From Kitasatospora cheerisanensis KCTC 2395 (GTDB taxonomy: Bacteria; Actinomycetota; Actinomycetes; Streptomycetales; Streptomycetaceae): a DNA stretch of 64,000 bases. The notes under the pieces were generated by a model. It had not been told where the DNA came from. It saw only the letters and a list, made by a program, of their open reading frames with translations, and did not search any database. The first letter of the stretch is position 1. Every line of letters begins with the position of its first letter. The position numbers and the translations under genes are program-made. Positions 8,636 through 17,175 of the stretch are shown here, in pieces. The stretch covers positions 264,730 through 328,729 of the forward strand of contig NZ_KK853997.1 in the NCBI RefSeq assembly GCF_000696185.1, written 5' to 3'.

Positions 8636-10162
8636 TCACACCGGCTGGTGCTCGCCCTCCTTGCGGAGACCGGGCGCCTCGGCGCCCGCGGAGCCGTCCT
8701 GGCCGTCCTCACCCGGCTCGCCCTCCGGGCGGCCGTGCATCGGGAGCAGGAAGATGGCTGCGAAGACCACGGCCATCATGCCTATCTCGGCCCACAGCGT
8801 GAGCTGCTCGGCGCTGGCGAAGTCGGCGGTCTTCAGCCGCTCGAAGAACACCGTGCCGAGGATGGCGCTGCCGAGCGCGGCGCCCAGCTGCTGAACGGCC
8901 GTCAGCGTGCCGGAGGCCGAACCGGTTTCGTGCGCCTCGACCGAGGCCAGCACCATGCCGAAGAACGGGGCCATCACCAGGCCCATGCCCAGACCGGTGA
9001 CCGCCAGCGCGGGCACCGTCTGCCACGGGGTGACGCCCGCGCCCTGGCTGTGCAGCGTGTACATCAGGGCGAACACGCCGGCCGTCATCACCAGCAGGCC
9101 GACGTGCATGACCTTGCGGCCGAAGCGCTGCAGTGCCTGCGAGGCGACGAAGGCGATCACCATGCCGACCGAGGCGGGCACCCCGGCCAGGCCTGACTTC
9201 AGCGGGCTGTAGTGCAGACCGAGCTGGGTGTAGAGGCTGAACGTCAGCCAGAAGCCGGTCATGGCGGTGAAGAAGATCAGGCCGAGCACCATGCCGCCGC
9301 TGAAGCCGCGCTTGGCGAACAGGCTCGGCTCGACCAGCGGGTCCGCGCCGGCGGCCTTGCGCCGCGACTCGTACCAGCCGAAGACGCCGAACACCGCCAC
9401 GCCGACCGCCAGCAGCGCGAACGCCCACAGCGGCCAGTCGTGCTCGCGGCCCTGCACCAGCGGGTAGATGACGGCGGCCGCGCCGATCGCGGCGAGCAGC
9501 GCACCGACCAGGTCGAGCCGGACCGTCCGGCCCTCGCCCCGGGCCGGCAGGAAGACCCGGCCGCCGATGAGGGCGAACAGGCCGAGCGGGATGTTGATCA
9601 GGAAGATCATCCGCCAGCCGGTGCCGGCGAAGTCGGCGTCGATCAGCCAGCCGGCCAGGATCGGGCCGCCGACCGTGGACAGGCCCATCACCGGACCGAA
9701 CATGCCGAAGGCCGCGCCCTGCTCCTTCGGCGAGAAGATCTCCTTCATGATGCCGAGGCCCTGTGGGAGCATCACCGCGCCGAGCAGGCCCTGGGCGACC
9801 CGGGCGGCGACCAGTTGCCAGGGCTCCTGGGCCAGGCCGCAGGCGAGCGAGCCGACCGTGAACCCGGCCGCGCCGAGCATGAACATCCGGCGGCGGCCGA
9901 AGATGTCGCCCAGCCGGCCGCCGGTGATCAGACCGATGGCCATCGCCAGCGTGTAGGCGGCGCCGAGCCACTGGATGGTGGATTCGCCGCCGCCGATGTC
10001 CTGCCGGATCGCGGGTGCGGCGATGTTCGTCACCAGCGAGTCGAGCAGGTCCATCACCTCGGCGGCGAGGATGACGAACAGCGCGACCCAGCGCCAACGG
10101 TAGGGGTCGGCCGCGCCCGCGGAGGGCGGGGCCGAGGGGGAAAGTCCGACCGCGTCGGTCAT
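8636..10162 (-). CDS. DHA2-type MFS multidrug efflux transporter
   Basis: About 508 aa, 14 predicted membrane helices. The QacA/EmrB signatures are present: LDSLVTNIAAPAI in helix 1 (motif D1), GRLGDIFGRRRMF (motif A) and a proline/glycine-rich helix 5 (motif C, GLSTVGGPILAGW). It should export lipophilic drugs or metabolites by proton antiport. CAGGAGTTTTCG precedes ATG 10162. It is divergent from a TetR gene across 252 bp containing an imperfect palindrome, the classical arrangement for a TetR-controlled pump. The stop overlaps a TGACG-N3-CGTCA palindrome. Confidence 0.9.
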   Translation of the reverse strand: MTDAVGLSPSAPPSAGAADPYRWRWVALFVILAAEVMDLLDSLVTNIAAPAIRQDIGGGESTIQWLGAAYTLAMAIGLITGGRLGDIFGRRRMFMLGAAGFTVGSLACGLAQEPWQLVAARVAQGLLGAVMLPQGLGIMKEIFSPKEQGAAFGMFGPVMGLSTVGGPILAGWLIDADFAGTGWRMIFLINIPLGLFALIGGRVFLPARGEGRTVRLDLVGALLAAIGAAAVIYPLVQGREHDWPLWAFALLAVGVAVFGVFGWYESRRKAAGADPLVEPSLFAKRGFSGGMVLGLIFFTAMTGFWLTFSLYTQLGLHYSPLKSGLAGVPASVGMVIAFVASQALQRFGRKVMHVGLLVMTAGVFALMYTLHSQGAGVTPWQTVPALAVTGLGMGLVMAPFFGMVLASVEAHETGSASGTLTAVQQLGAALGSAILGTVFFERLKTADFASAEQLTLWAEIGMMAVVFAAIFLLPMHGRPEGEPGEDGQDGSAGAEAPGLRKEGEHQPV

Positions 10163-10211
10163 CGAAAACTCCTGCGGAGTGCCAGGGCGCGGTGGACGGG
10201 GGCCGCGCAGT

Positions 10212-10241
10212 GAACGGTGTTTCTTCGAACGAACACTGTTC
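10212..10241. promoter_or_regulatory. candidate TetR operator between efflux and regulator genes
   Basis: An imperfect inverted repeat with 11-bp arms (GAACGGTGTTT at 10212-10222 and GAACACTGTTC at 10231-10241), 9 of 11 positions complementary. It lies 50 bp from the efflux start and 173 bp from the TetR start, where a divergent repressor would be expected to bind. Confidence 0.55.
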
Positions 10242-10414
10242 TACGAGTCGAGCGCCGTTCCCGTCAAACGAATTAACCCTGACTTCTCCCCGAGACCGCC
10301 CCTGACCCGCCCCCGAGGCCCTCCCCGGGCCCGGCCCTTCGCCCACCCGTCGAACGGCGTTCGTCCCGAGTACGATGATCGCCGGTCGACAGTTCAGCGA
10401 AAGCAGGTGGCCCG

Positions 10415-11293
10415 ATGCCCGCGCAGATGCCCGCGATCCCGTGGCACAAGCCCCGCAAGGCCGATCCGCGCCAGCCGCTCAGCCGGTCGCTGATCGTCGA
10501 GACGGCGATCCGGGTGCTGGACGCCGAGGGCCTGTCCGGGGTGACGATGCGTCGGGTCGCACAGGAGCTCGGCACCGGCCCCGCCTCCCTGTACGCGCAC
10601 GTCTCCAACAAGGAGGAGCTGTTCGAGCTGATGCTGGAGCGGGTGGTGGCGGAGATCCGGCTGCCGCTCCGGCCGGAGCCCGAGCGCTGGAAGGAGCAGA
10701 TCACCGAGATCTGCTTCGAGGCGCAGCGGGTGCTGACGGCCCACCGGGACGTGTCGCTGGTGTCGCTCGGCAGCATCCCGATCGGCGAGAGCCAGTTGCG
10801 GATCACCGAGTTCCTGCTCGACCTGCTGCTCCAGGTCGGCCTGCCGCCGCAGGTCGCGGCCTGGGCGCTGGACGGGCTGGGCCAGTTGATCGACACCGAC
10901 GCGTACGAGGCGTCGGTGTACACCGAGCGGATGGCCCGGGGCACCGATCTCGGCGCGTACTTCGACCAGTTGCGCGGCTACCTGCACGACCTGCCGACCG
11001 ACCGCTTCCCGACCCTGCAGGGCATGGCGGACACCATGATGACGGGCGACGGCGACCAGCGGTACGCGTTCAAGATCGAGGTGTTCCTGCGCGGCCTGGA
11101 GTCCTTCCTCCCCGCCGAGGCGCGTACCGGCGCGAGCGCGGGCGCAGGCACGGGCGCGGGCGCGGGCACCTGGGCGCCGGCGGACCGTGCGGGCCTGGTG
11201 TCCGACGGGCCCGGGTGGCACGGCGCGGCGGGCGGCTCCGGCCGGGCGGGAGGCTCCGAACGCGCGGACGACTCCGGCCCGGCGGGCGGCTGA
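10415..11293 (+). CDS. TetR-family transcriptional regulator
   Basis: About 292 aa. The N-terminal helix-turn-helix is clear (residues about 25-72: LIVETAIRVLDAEGLSGVTMRRVAQELGTGPASLYAHVSNKEELFELML), followed by a TetR_C-type ligand domain with the DAYEASVYTERMARG region. The last 55 residues are Gly/Ala/Ser-rich low complexity. The likely target is the divergent efflux gene. ATG 10415 is the first start, with a weak AGGTGG site. The stop TGA is part of a perfect TGACG-N3-CGTCA palindrome. Confidence 0.88.
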   Translation: MPAQMPAIPWHKPRKADPRQPLSRSLIVETAIRVLDAEGLSGVTMRRVAQELGTGPASLYAHVSNKEELFELMLERVVAEIRLPLRPEPERWKEQITEICFEAQRVLTAHRDVSLVSLGSIPIGESQLRITEFLLDLLLQVGLPPQVAAWALDGLGQLIDTDAYEASVYTERMARGTDLGAYFDQLRGYLHDLPTDRFPTLQGMADTMMTGDGDQRYAFKIEVFLRGLESFLPAEARTGASAGAGTGAGAGTWAPADRAGLVSDGPGWHGAAGGSGRAGGSERADDSGPAGG

Positions 11294-11343
11294 CGGCGCG
11301 TCACCGCAGGCCCGGCGCCGGCAAGGGTTGACGGCGAATTCGC

Positions 11344-11359
11344 ACAGGTCTATACCAAA
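11344..11359 (+). promoter_or_regulatory. DasR-like responsive element upstream of second chitinase
   Basis: ACAGGTCTATACCAAA matches the DasR consensus at 12 of 16 positions. It lies 121 bp before the chitinase start. Confidence 0.7.
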
Positions 11360-11479
11360 GGTCAGTCACGTCAACCTCGGCTTGGTACCCGACCGTTGAC
11401 CCGGCCGCGCACCCCCACGTGGACCCCCACCGCGCGCGTCCGGGCCCGCCGTCCTCGCCGCCTCCTGGAGAGGTCTTCG

Positions 11480-12778
11480 ATGGAACGCGCACTTCCCCCA
11501 CACCCCCCTGCCGTTGACACCCCGGCGCGCCGCCGCCGTCCGCGCCGCGCGCTCGCCGTCGCGCTGTCCGTGTTCGGCCTGCTGGCCGGCGGGGTGGCCG
11601 CCGTCAGCGCGTCCGGACCGGCGAACGCCGCCACCGCGCAGGGGCTCGGCTCCAACTGGTACGCCTCCGCGCCGTACCTGATGCCGGAGGACAACAGCCC
11701 GCCGGACGCGGCCGCCGTGATGGACGCCACCGGCCAGAAGGCCTTCCAGCTGGCGTTCATCCTGGCCCAGGGCAGCAGTTGCAGCCCGGCCTGGGGCGGC
11801 ACCTCCTCGATCGACTCCGACACCACCATGCCGGCGGTGATCCAGACCATCCGCAACAAGGGCGGCGACGTCTCGGTGTCGGTCGGCGGCTACGGCGGCA
11901 CCAAGCTGGGCCAGACCTGCGGCACCCCGGAGGCGACCGCGGCCGCGTACCAGAAGGTCGTCACCAAGTACGGCCTGAAGGCGATCGACTTCGACCTGGA
12001 GGAGCCGGAGTACGAGAACACCGCGGCGATCCACAACGAGATCGGCGCGGCCCGGATCCTCCAGCAGAACAACCCGGGGCTGTACGTCTCCATCACCACC
12101 GCGGGCACCAACGCCGGCACCGGCTGGTTCGGCACCCAGATGCTGCTGGAGGCCAAGTCGCAGGGGTTCACCCCGAACAACTACTCGATCATGCCGTTCG
12201 ACGGCGGGTTCAGCGGGGCGGCGGCGCAGACCGACGCGCTGGTGAAGTTCAACCAGATCCTGCAGAGCACCTTCGGCTGGAACGAGGCCACCGCGTACGC
12301 CCACGAGGGCGTGTCGATGATGAACGGGCGGACCGACGCGGCCGAGTACTTCCGGCAGGCCGACTTCCAGACGGTGCTGGACTTCGCCACCGCGCACAAG
12401 CTGGCCCGCTACACCTACTGGTCGGTCAACCGGGACCGGCAGTGCCCGGGCACGGTGGACCCCGGCCTGTCCGGGTCGTGCTCCAGCGTGGCCCAGAACG
12501 ACTGGGACTTCACCAAGTTCACGGTCCGGTTCGCCGGGGCCACCCCGCCCACCGGCTCGCCCTCGCCGACCGTCAGCACCTCGCCGAGCGGCAGTTCCAG
12601 CCCCTCGACGGGCACCACCCCGTGCAGCCCGGCCTGGCAGGCGGGCACCACCTACGTGGGCGGCGACAAGGCCAGCTACAACGGCCACAACTACCACGCC
12701 AAGTGGTGGACGCTGAACGAGAACCCGTCCGCCAGCGGCCAGTGGGGCGTGTGGGCCGACGACGGCCCGTGCTCCTGA
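11480..12778 (+). CDS. GH18 chitinase with C-terminal CBM5/12
   Basis: About 432 aa, secreted. Arg-rich n-region and hydrophobic core (ALAVALSVFGLLAGGVAA, cleavage near ANA). The GH18 catalytic domain (about 55-355) has KAIDFDLEE. The Glu acid and the preceding Asp of DxxDxDxE are present, but the first Asp is Lys. A Ser/Pro/Thr linker (about 357-382) leads to a CBM5/12 chitin-binding module (CSPAWQAGTTYVGGDKASYNG to the end, with the aromatic triad around WW). GGAGAGG precedes ATG 11480. A 22-bp terminator follows. It belongs with the LPMO and first chitinase as a chitin-responsive set. Confidence 0.9.
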   Translation: MERALPPHPPAVDTPARRRRPRRALAVALSVFGLLAGGVAAVSASGPANAATAQGLGSNWYASAPYLMPEDNSPPDAAAVMDATGQKAFQLAFILAQGSSCSPAWGGTSSIDSDTTMPAVIQTIRNKGGDVSVSVGGYGGTKLGQTCGTPEATAAAYQKVVTKYGLKAIDFDLEEPEYENTAAIHNEIGAARILQQNNPGLYVSITTAGTNAGTGWFGTQMLLEAKSQGFTPNNYSIMPFDGGFSGAAAQTDALVKFNQILQSTFGWNEATAYAHEGVSMMNGRTDAAEYFRQADFQTVLDFATAHKLARYTYWSVNRDRQCPGTVDPGLSGSCSSVAQNDWDFTKFTVRFAGATPPTGSPSPTVSTSPSGSSSPSTGTTPCSPAWQAGTTYVGGDKASYNGHNYHAKWWTLNENPSASGQWGVWADDGPCS

Positions 12779-12798
12779 CCCCGCTGTCCCGAAACGCC

Positions 12799-12846
12799 GG
12801 ACGGGCCGTCCGCTCCCGGGACTTCCCGGGGGCGGACGGCCCGTCC
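12799..12846. terminator. strong bidirectional terminator
   Basis: The arms 12799-12820 and 12825-12846 pair over 22 bp (one G-U) around an ACTT loop, between the convergent chitinase and b-subunit-like genes. Confidence 0.9.
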
Positions 12847-12877
12847 GTTCGTGCGGCACCAGCCGGTTGACTGCGCG

Positions 12878-13369
12878 TCAGACGGTGGCGCGGTTGCGGT
12901 ACTCCTCCGCGATGGCGCGGGTGGCGGGCAGGTCGGCGAGCGGTTCGCCGACCACCCGGGAGGCCAGCTCGGTCGCCACCTTGATGACGTCCTCGCGGAG
13001 TTCGGCCTCGGCCAGCACCTTGTCGGCAGCGAGCTGCACGTGCGCCTCGGCGACCAGCTGCTCACGCTGCTGGAGACCCTCGGCGCGGAGGGCGGCGACC
13101 AGGGCCGCGCCCTCCTCGGCGGCGGTCTGCCGGATCGCGGCGGCCTCGTGGCGCGCGGCCGCCAGCTCCGACTGGAACTCCTTGCGCAGGCGTTCCGCCT
13201 CGGCCCGGGCGGCCTCGGCACGGGCCAGACCGCCGTCGGTCTTGTCGTGACGTTCGGCAAGGGTCTTTTCGATGCGCGGCAGCAGTACCTTGCCGAGCAC
13301 CGCGAACAACAGGAAGAAAACGATCAAGCCGAGGATCAGCTCGGGCACATTCGGTTCGAGAGGTCCCAT
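12878..13369 (-). CDS. orphan F0F1 ATP synthase subunit b-like protein
   Basis: 163 aa. One N-terminal membrane helix (PELILGLIVFFLLFAVLGKVLLPRI), then a long charged Ala/Glu/Arg-rich amphipathic helix (about 35-140, 'ARAEAARAEAERLRKEFQ') and the ELASRVVGEPL end, the architecture of the peripheral-stalk b subunit. It is normally encoded between atpE and atpH, but none of the atp genes is here, so this is a paralogue or a moonlighting protein. Upstream, TAGCAT lies 7 bp before ATG 13369, which would fit a leaderless transcript. Its stop overlaps a near-perfect TGACG palindrome. Confidence 0.85.
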   Translation of the reverse strand: MGPLEPNVPELILGLIVFFLLFAVLGKVLLPRIEKTLAERHDKTDGGLARAEAARAEAERLRKEFQSELAAARHEAAAIRQTAAEEGAALVAALRAEGLQQREQLVAEAHVQLAADKVLAEAELREDVIKVATELASRVVGEPLADLPATRAIAEEYRNRATV

Positions 13370-13455
13370 ACTCGGTATGCTATCCGGTCACCTGACGGGC
13401 CGTTCGACCGGCCCCTCCCCCATTCCCCTTGCCCGTCAGGGCACTTCGGGCCCGA

Positions 13456-13983
13456 TCAGGCTCCGGTGACCCCGTCGATGTGCTCGCGCAGCAGGTCGGC
13501 GTGGCCGTTGTGGCGGGCGTACTCGGTCGTGACGTGCAGGTACGTCATCCGCAGCGACTGCGGCTCGCCGTACGCGGCCAGCGTGGCGTCCAGCGAGGCG
13601 CCGGCCACCGCGAGGTCCGCGAGGCGCTGCTCCTCCAGCAACTGCCGGTACTCCTGCTCGGCGCGGGCCGGGTCCAGCAGGTCGAAGTCGGCGTCCTTGT
13701 GGCCCTCGACGGCGTGCAGCGGCGGGACGTCCTCGGCGGCGAACCGGATCCGGAACCACGTCCGCTCCACCTTGGCCAGGTGCCGCATCAGGCCGAGCAG
13801 CGAGAGCGAGGAGGCGGGCAGCGGGCGCAGCGCGAGCTGTTCGCCGTTCAAGCCCCGGCACTTGTGCAGGAAGGTGGAACGGTGCCAGGCCAGGTAGTCG
13901 GGGAGCAGCTCGGCCTCGGGTGCGGTGAGCGAGCCGCCGGTGCGGGCGGGGGCGGGGACGGTCCAGGTCATGTGCACGATCAT
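13456..13983 (-). CDS. DinB/DUF664 family protein
   Basis: About 175 aa. Four-helix DinB/YfiT-like fold with DYLAWHRSTFLHKCRGL, LLGLMRHLAKVERTWFR and a terminal HVTTEYARHNGHADLLREHIDG. The spaced histidines (in LMRH, YLH and ARHNGH) are the usual metal ligands. Family members in actinomycetes are often thiol- (mycothiol-) dependent transferases, but the substrate here is not known. ATG 13983 (MIVHMTW) is taken, with ATG 13971 possible. The frame stays open further upstream across the divergent ZTP riboswitch, which argues against a longer product. Confidence 0.78.
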   Translation of the reverse strand: MIVHMTWTVPAPARTGGSLTAPEAELLPDYLAWHRSTFLHKCRGLNGEQLALRPLPASSLSLLGLMRHLAKVERTWFRIRFAAEDVPPLHAVEGHKDADFDLLDPARAEQEYRQLLEEQRLADLAVAGASLDATLAAYGEPQSLRMTYLHVTTEYARHNGHADLLREHIDGVTGA

Positions 13984-14069
13984 GCCGAACGTCCGGTCGG
14001 GCCGACCAGCGGTTTTCCGGGTCGCCGGGGTGCGGCCCGGGGCGGGCGCGCCGGTTGGTAGCATCGCGG

Positions 14070-14170
14070 TGAGCCGTGACTGGCGCGCTGGGATGGACTT
14101 CACCATCGGGGAGCGGCTCCGCTCGGGACCTTCGGGTTCCGAGGTGCTGTAGCCGAGCGCCTGGGCCGTC
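14070..14170 (+). promoter_or_regulatory. ZTP (pfl) riboswitch
   Basis: The hallmark blocks are in order: GCCGTGACTGGCG (14073-14085), a TGGGA...TCACCATCGGGGAGCG stretch (14089-14114), a variable hairpin (about 14115-14145) and the pseudoknot-forming CCGAGCGCCTGGGC (14153-14166). This class binds ZMP/ZTP and activates one-carbon and purine genes when 10-formyl-THF is low. It ends about 35 nt before the glyA start, in the 5' leader. No clear terminator stem separates them, so control could be translational. Confidence 0.9.
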
Positions 14171-14203
14171 CGAATCGTCGCCGTTCCGAACGAGGAGACC
14201 GCC

Positions 14204-15652
14204 TTGGCCGAGTCCCTGACCCCGCACACCTTCGGCAGCCCCGCCGCCGACACCGCCTTCCGCAGCGCCCTGGACGTGGTGCGCGCCGTCGAGCCGCGGA
14301 TCGCCGCGGCGATCGGCTCGGAGATCGAGGACCAGCGCGCCTCGCTGAAGCTGATCGCCAGTGAGAACTACGCCTCGCCCGCCGTGCTGCTGGCGATGGG
14401 CAACTGGCTGAGCGACAAGTACGCGGAGGGCACTCCGGGCCGCCGCTTCTACGCGGGCTGCCGCAACGTCGACACGGTGGAGTCGCTGGCCGCCGAGCAC
14501 GCCCGCGAGCTGTTCGGCGCCGAACACGCCTACGTGCAGCCGCACTCCGGGATCGACGCCAACCTGGTGGCGTTCTGGGCGGTGCTCTCGCAGCGGGTGG
14601 AGAGCCCCGCGCTGCGGCGGGCGGGCGTGCGCAACGTCAACGACCTGACCGAGCAGGACTGGGCGGAGCTCCGCCGGGAGCTGGGCAACCAGCGGATGCT
14701 CGGCATGTCGCTGGACGCGGGCGGTCACCTGACGCACGGCTTCCGGCCGAACATCTCCGGCAAGATGTTCGACCAGCGCAGCTACGGCACGGACCCGGCG
14801 ACCGGCCTGGTCGACTACGACGAAGTCCGGCGCATCGCCCTGGAGTTCAAGCCGCTGATCCTGGTCGCCGGGTACTCCGCGTACCCGCGGCTGGTGAACT
14901 TCCGCCGGATGCGGGAGATCGCGGACGAGGTCGGCGCGACCCTGATGGTCGACATGGCGCACTTCGCCGGCCTGGTCGCGGGCAAGGTGCTGACCGGCGA
15001 CTTCGACCCGGTCGCGCACGCGCAGATCGTCACCACCACCACGCACAAGTCGCTGCGCGGCCCGCGCGGCGGCATGGTGCTGTGCACCTCGGAGCTGGCC
15101 GAGCACGTCGACCGGGGCTGCCCGCTCGTCCTCGGCGGCCCGCTGTCGCACGTGATGGCCGCGAAGGCCGTCGCGTTCGCCGAGGCCCGCCGGCCCGAGT
15201 TCCAGGTGTACGCCCGGCAGGTCGTCGACAACGCGCACGCGCTCGCCGAGGGGCTGCTGCGGCGCGGCGCCCGGCTGGTGACCGGCGGCACCGACAACCA
15301 CCTGGTGCTGGCGGACGTCTCCTCGTACGGACTGACCGGCCGTCAGGCCGAGGCGGCGCTGCTGGACTCCGGCATCGTCACCAACCGCAACGCCGTCCCG
15401 CAGGACCCGAACGGCGCCTGGTACACCTCCGGCGTCCGGCTCGGCACGCCCGCGCTCACCACCCGCGGCCTGGGCACGGCGGAGCTGGACGAGGCGGCGG
15501 ACCTGATCCACACCGTGCTGTCCGCGACCTCCGCCGCCGGCTCCTCCAAGGCGCAGTACGTGCTCGACGAGGCCGTCCGGGACGCGGTCGCCAAGCGCGC
15601 CGTCGACCTGCTGGCCGGGCACCCGCTGTACCCCGGCATCACCCTCGGCTGA
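14204..15652 (+). CDS. glyA: serine hydroxymethyltransferase
   Basis: 482 aa, longer than the usual 415-430 but matching the long actinobacterial form. PLP enzyme interconverting serine + THF with glycine + 5,10-methylene-[14 protein letters not shown] (substrate-binding Glu/Tyr), [23 protein letters not shown] and the Schiff-base lysine in [13 protein letters not shown] are all present. TTG 14204 is the start because CGAGGAGA lies just upstream and the N-terminus [11 protein letters not shown] begins there. Controlled by the ZTP riboswitch, consistent with its role in supplying one-carbon units. A 12-bp terminator follows. Confidence 0.95.
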   Translation: MAESLTPHTFGSPAADTAFRSALDVVRAVEPRIAAAIGSEIEDQRASLKLIASENYASPAVLLAMGNWLSDKYAEGTPGRRFYAGCRNVDTVESLAAEHARELFGAEHAYVQPHSGIDANLVAFWAVLSQRVESPALRRAGVRNVNDLTEQDWAELRRELGNQRMLGMSLDAGGHLTHGFRPNISGKMFDQRSYGTDPATGLVDYDEVRRIALEFKPLILVAGYSAYPRLVNFRRMREIADEVGATLMVDMAHFAGLVAGKVLTGDFDPVAHAQIVTTTTHKSLRGPRGGMVLCTSELAEHVDRGCPLVLGGPLSHVMAAKAVAFAEARRPEFQVYARQVVDNAHALAEGLLRRGARLVTGGTDNHLVLADVSSYGLTGRQAEAALLDSGIVTNRNAVPQDPNGAWYTSGVRLGTPALTTRGLGTAELDEAADLIHTVLSATSAAGSSKAQYVLDEAVRDAVAKRAVDLLAGHPLYPGITLG

Positions 15653-15663
15653 CCTTCCCCTCC

Positions 15664-15693
15664 GGCCCGGCGTCCCCGTCCGGACGCCGGGCC
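15664..15693 (+). terminator. terminator after glyA
   Basis: The 12-bp arms 15664-15675 and 15682-15693 are perfectly complementary with a 6-nt loop, 11 bp after the stop. Confidence 0.8.
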
Positions 15694-15855
15694 ACGGCCC
15701 GGGCCGCGGCTCGCTTGTCGCGCCCGGGCCGTCCGACGCACCGTCAGTATCCGTGATCGCCACGGCCGTCGACCGCTCCCGGCGCTGTCTGCTAGCGTCG
15801 CGCAGTTCGTGCGCGCCCTCTGCGGGGGCGCGTCCGTGGGGCGAGGGGGCGCGGG

Positions 15856-16380
15856 GTGTCGGAGGCACGGGAACGCACGGTGCGGCGGGCGATCGGCCTG
15901 GCCGTGCTGGTGGCACTGGCCCTGCTGGGCTGGTGGGTGGTGCGCTGGGCGACCGAGGAGGCGCCGCCGGTCGGCGACGGACGCGCCTGCACCGGGACCG
16001 ACCTGCCGTTGGACCAGGCGCTGGCCGCCTGCGGACTGGACCTCCCGGCCCGGGCCACCGACGTCCACTACCTGGCCCGCGCCGACCCGGACACCGGCCG
16101 CGTCCACCTGGCGGTCGCCCTCCACAGCACCCGCGACGCGATGACCGACTACCTGAAGCAGCACGGCCTGACGGCCGATCAGGTGGCGAAGCTGGACGAC
16201 GGCCCCTACGAGCACGGCGACGTGGCCGACTACCGCGGTCTGTGCGGCAACACCGCGAAGATCCCGGCGATCCGCGTCCCGGTGCCGCCGGGCACCGGGC
16301 AGGCCGCCGTGGTGGTCGAGATGGACGGCCGCGCCATCCGCGAGCACACCGCCGTGATCCTGGAAGCCGCCCCGAACTGA
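15856..16380 (+). CDS. single-pass membrane protein of unknown function
   Basis: 174 aa. One N-terminal transmembrane helix (AIGLAVLVALALLGWWVVRWA, about 12-32) and an extracytoplasmic domain of about 135 residues with three Cys (ACTGTD, LAACGLD, RGLCGN), suggesting at least one disulfide. I do not recognise the family. GTG 15856 follows a G-rich stretch (GCGAGGGGGC) that can serve as ribosome site. It is followed closely by the phosphatase gene in the same direction. Confidence 0.65.
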   Translation: MSEARERTVRRAIGLAVLVALALLGWWVVRWATEEAPPVGDGRACTGTDLPLDQALAACGLDLPARATDVHYLARADPDTGRVHLAVALHSTRDAMTDYLKQHGLTADQVAKLDDGPYEHGDVADYRGLCGNTAKIPAIRVPVPPGTGQAAVVVEMDGRAIREHTAVILEAAPN

Positions 16381-16425
16381 GCCCGCCCGGTGATCCGCCG
16401 GCCGGGCCTGCCTAGGATGACCGCC

Positions 16426-17121
16426 ATGATCGCGGACGAACCGACCACGGCGCCGGACGGCCCCGTCGTCCCCGGAGTGCGCAACTTCCGGGACGCCGGC
16501 GGCTGCGGCCACCTCCCGCGCGGAGTGCTGTACCGCTCCGGCGCGCTCGACCGGCTGACGCCCGACGGGGCGCGGGCCCTGCTCGACCTCGGCGTGCGCA
16601 CCGTCCTCGACCTGCGCAGCACGCCGGAGACCGCCGCCCGGCCGGACGCGCTCGACGGCACCGGCATCCGCCACCTGCACGTCCCGGTCTTCGCCGAGCA
16701 GCGCTGGCCCGAGGACCCGGCCGAGCTGTACCCGCTGATGGCGGAGCTCGCCGGACGCCCGACCGTCGCCGCGCTCCGGGCGCTGCTCACCGCCGACCGC
16801 CGGGCCGTCCTGGTGCACTGCGCCTCCGGCAAGGACCGCACCGGCGTGGTGGTCGCGCTGCTGCAGTCGCTGCTCGGCGCCGGGGAGCCGGAGATCCTCG
16901 CCGACTTCCTGCACTCCAACGCCGCGCTCGGCCTCACCGCGCCCGATCCCGCCGTCCCCGGCCACGCCACCCGCCCGGTCGCGGCCGTCCACCTGCGCCG
17001 CGCCCTGTTGTCCGTCCGCTCCCACCACGGCACGCTGGACGAGCACCTGCGGGCGCACGGCGCACGAACGTCCGAACTCCTCGCCCTGCGCGCCGAGTTC
17101 CGCACCGCGGATTGCCCGTAG
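16426..17121 (+). CDS. tyrosine phosphatase-like protein (Y_phosphatase3)
   Basis: About 231 aa. The motif HCASGKDRTG (Cys-X5-Arg) and the N-terminal GVRNFRDAGG...GVLYRSGALDRL are typical of the bacterial PtpB/Y_phosphatase3 family, which dephosphorylates phosphotyrosine or phosphoinositides. Starts at 16390 (GTG) and 16417 (ATG) are also open. ATG 16426 is preferred because TAGGAT (16413-16418) lies exactly 7 nt upstream, the spacing of a -10 element for a leaderless actinomycete mRNA. Confidence 0.82.
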   Translation: MIADEPTTAPDGPVVPGVRNFRDAGGCGHLPRGVLYRSGALDRLTPDGARALLDLGVRTVLDLRSTPETAARPDALDGTGIRHLHVPVFAEQRWPEDPAELYPLMAELAGRPTVAALRALLTADRRAVLVHCASGKDRTGVVVALLQSLLGAGEPEILADFLHSNAALGLTAPDPAVPGHATRPVAAVHLRRALLSVRSHHGTLDEHLRAHGARTSELLALRAEFRTADCP

Positions 17122-17175
17122 GCGGCTTCCCGGCGCTATGGTGCCGACCAGGCGCGAACCGACGGGGGATCAACC

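Noticed and set aside
13436..15916. Long minus-strand frame antisense to glyA
   Set aside because: glyA is certain on the plus strand, and the antisense translation has no recognisable domain.
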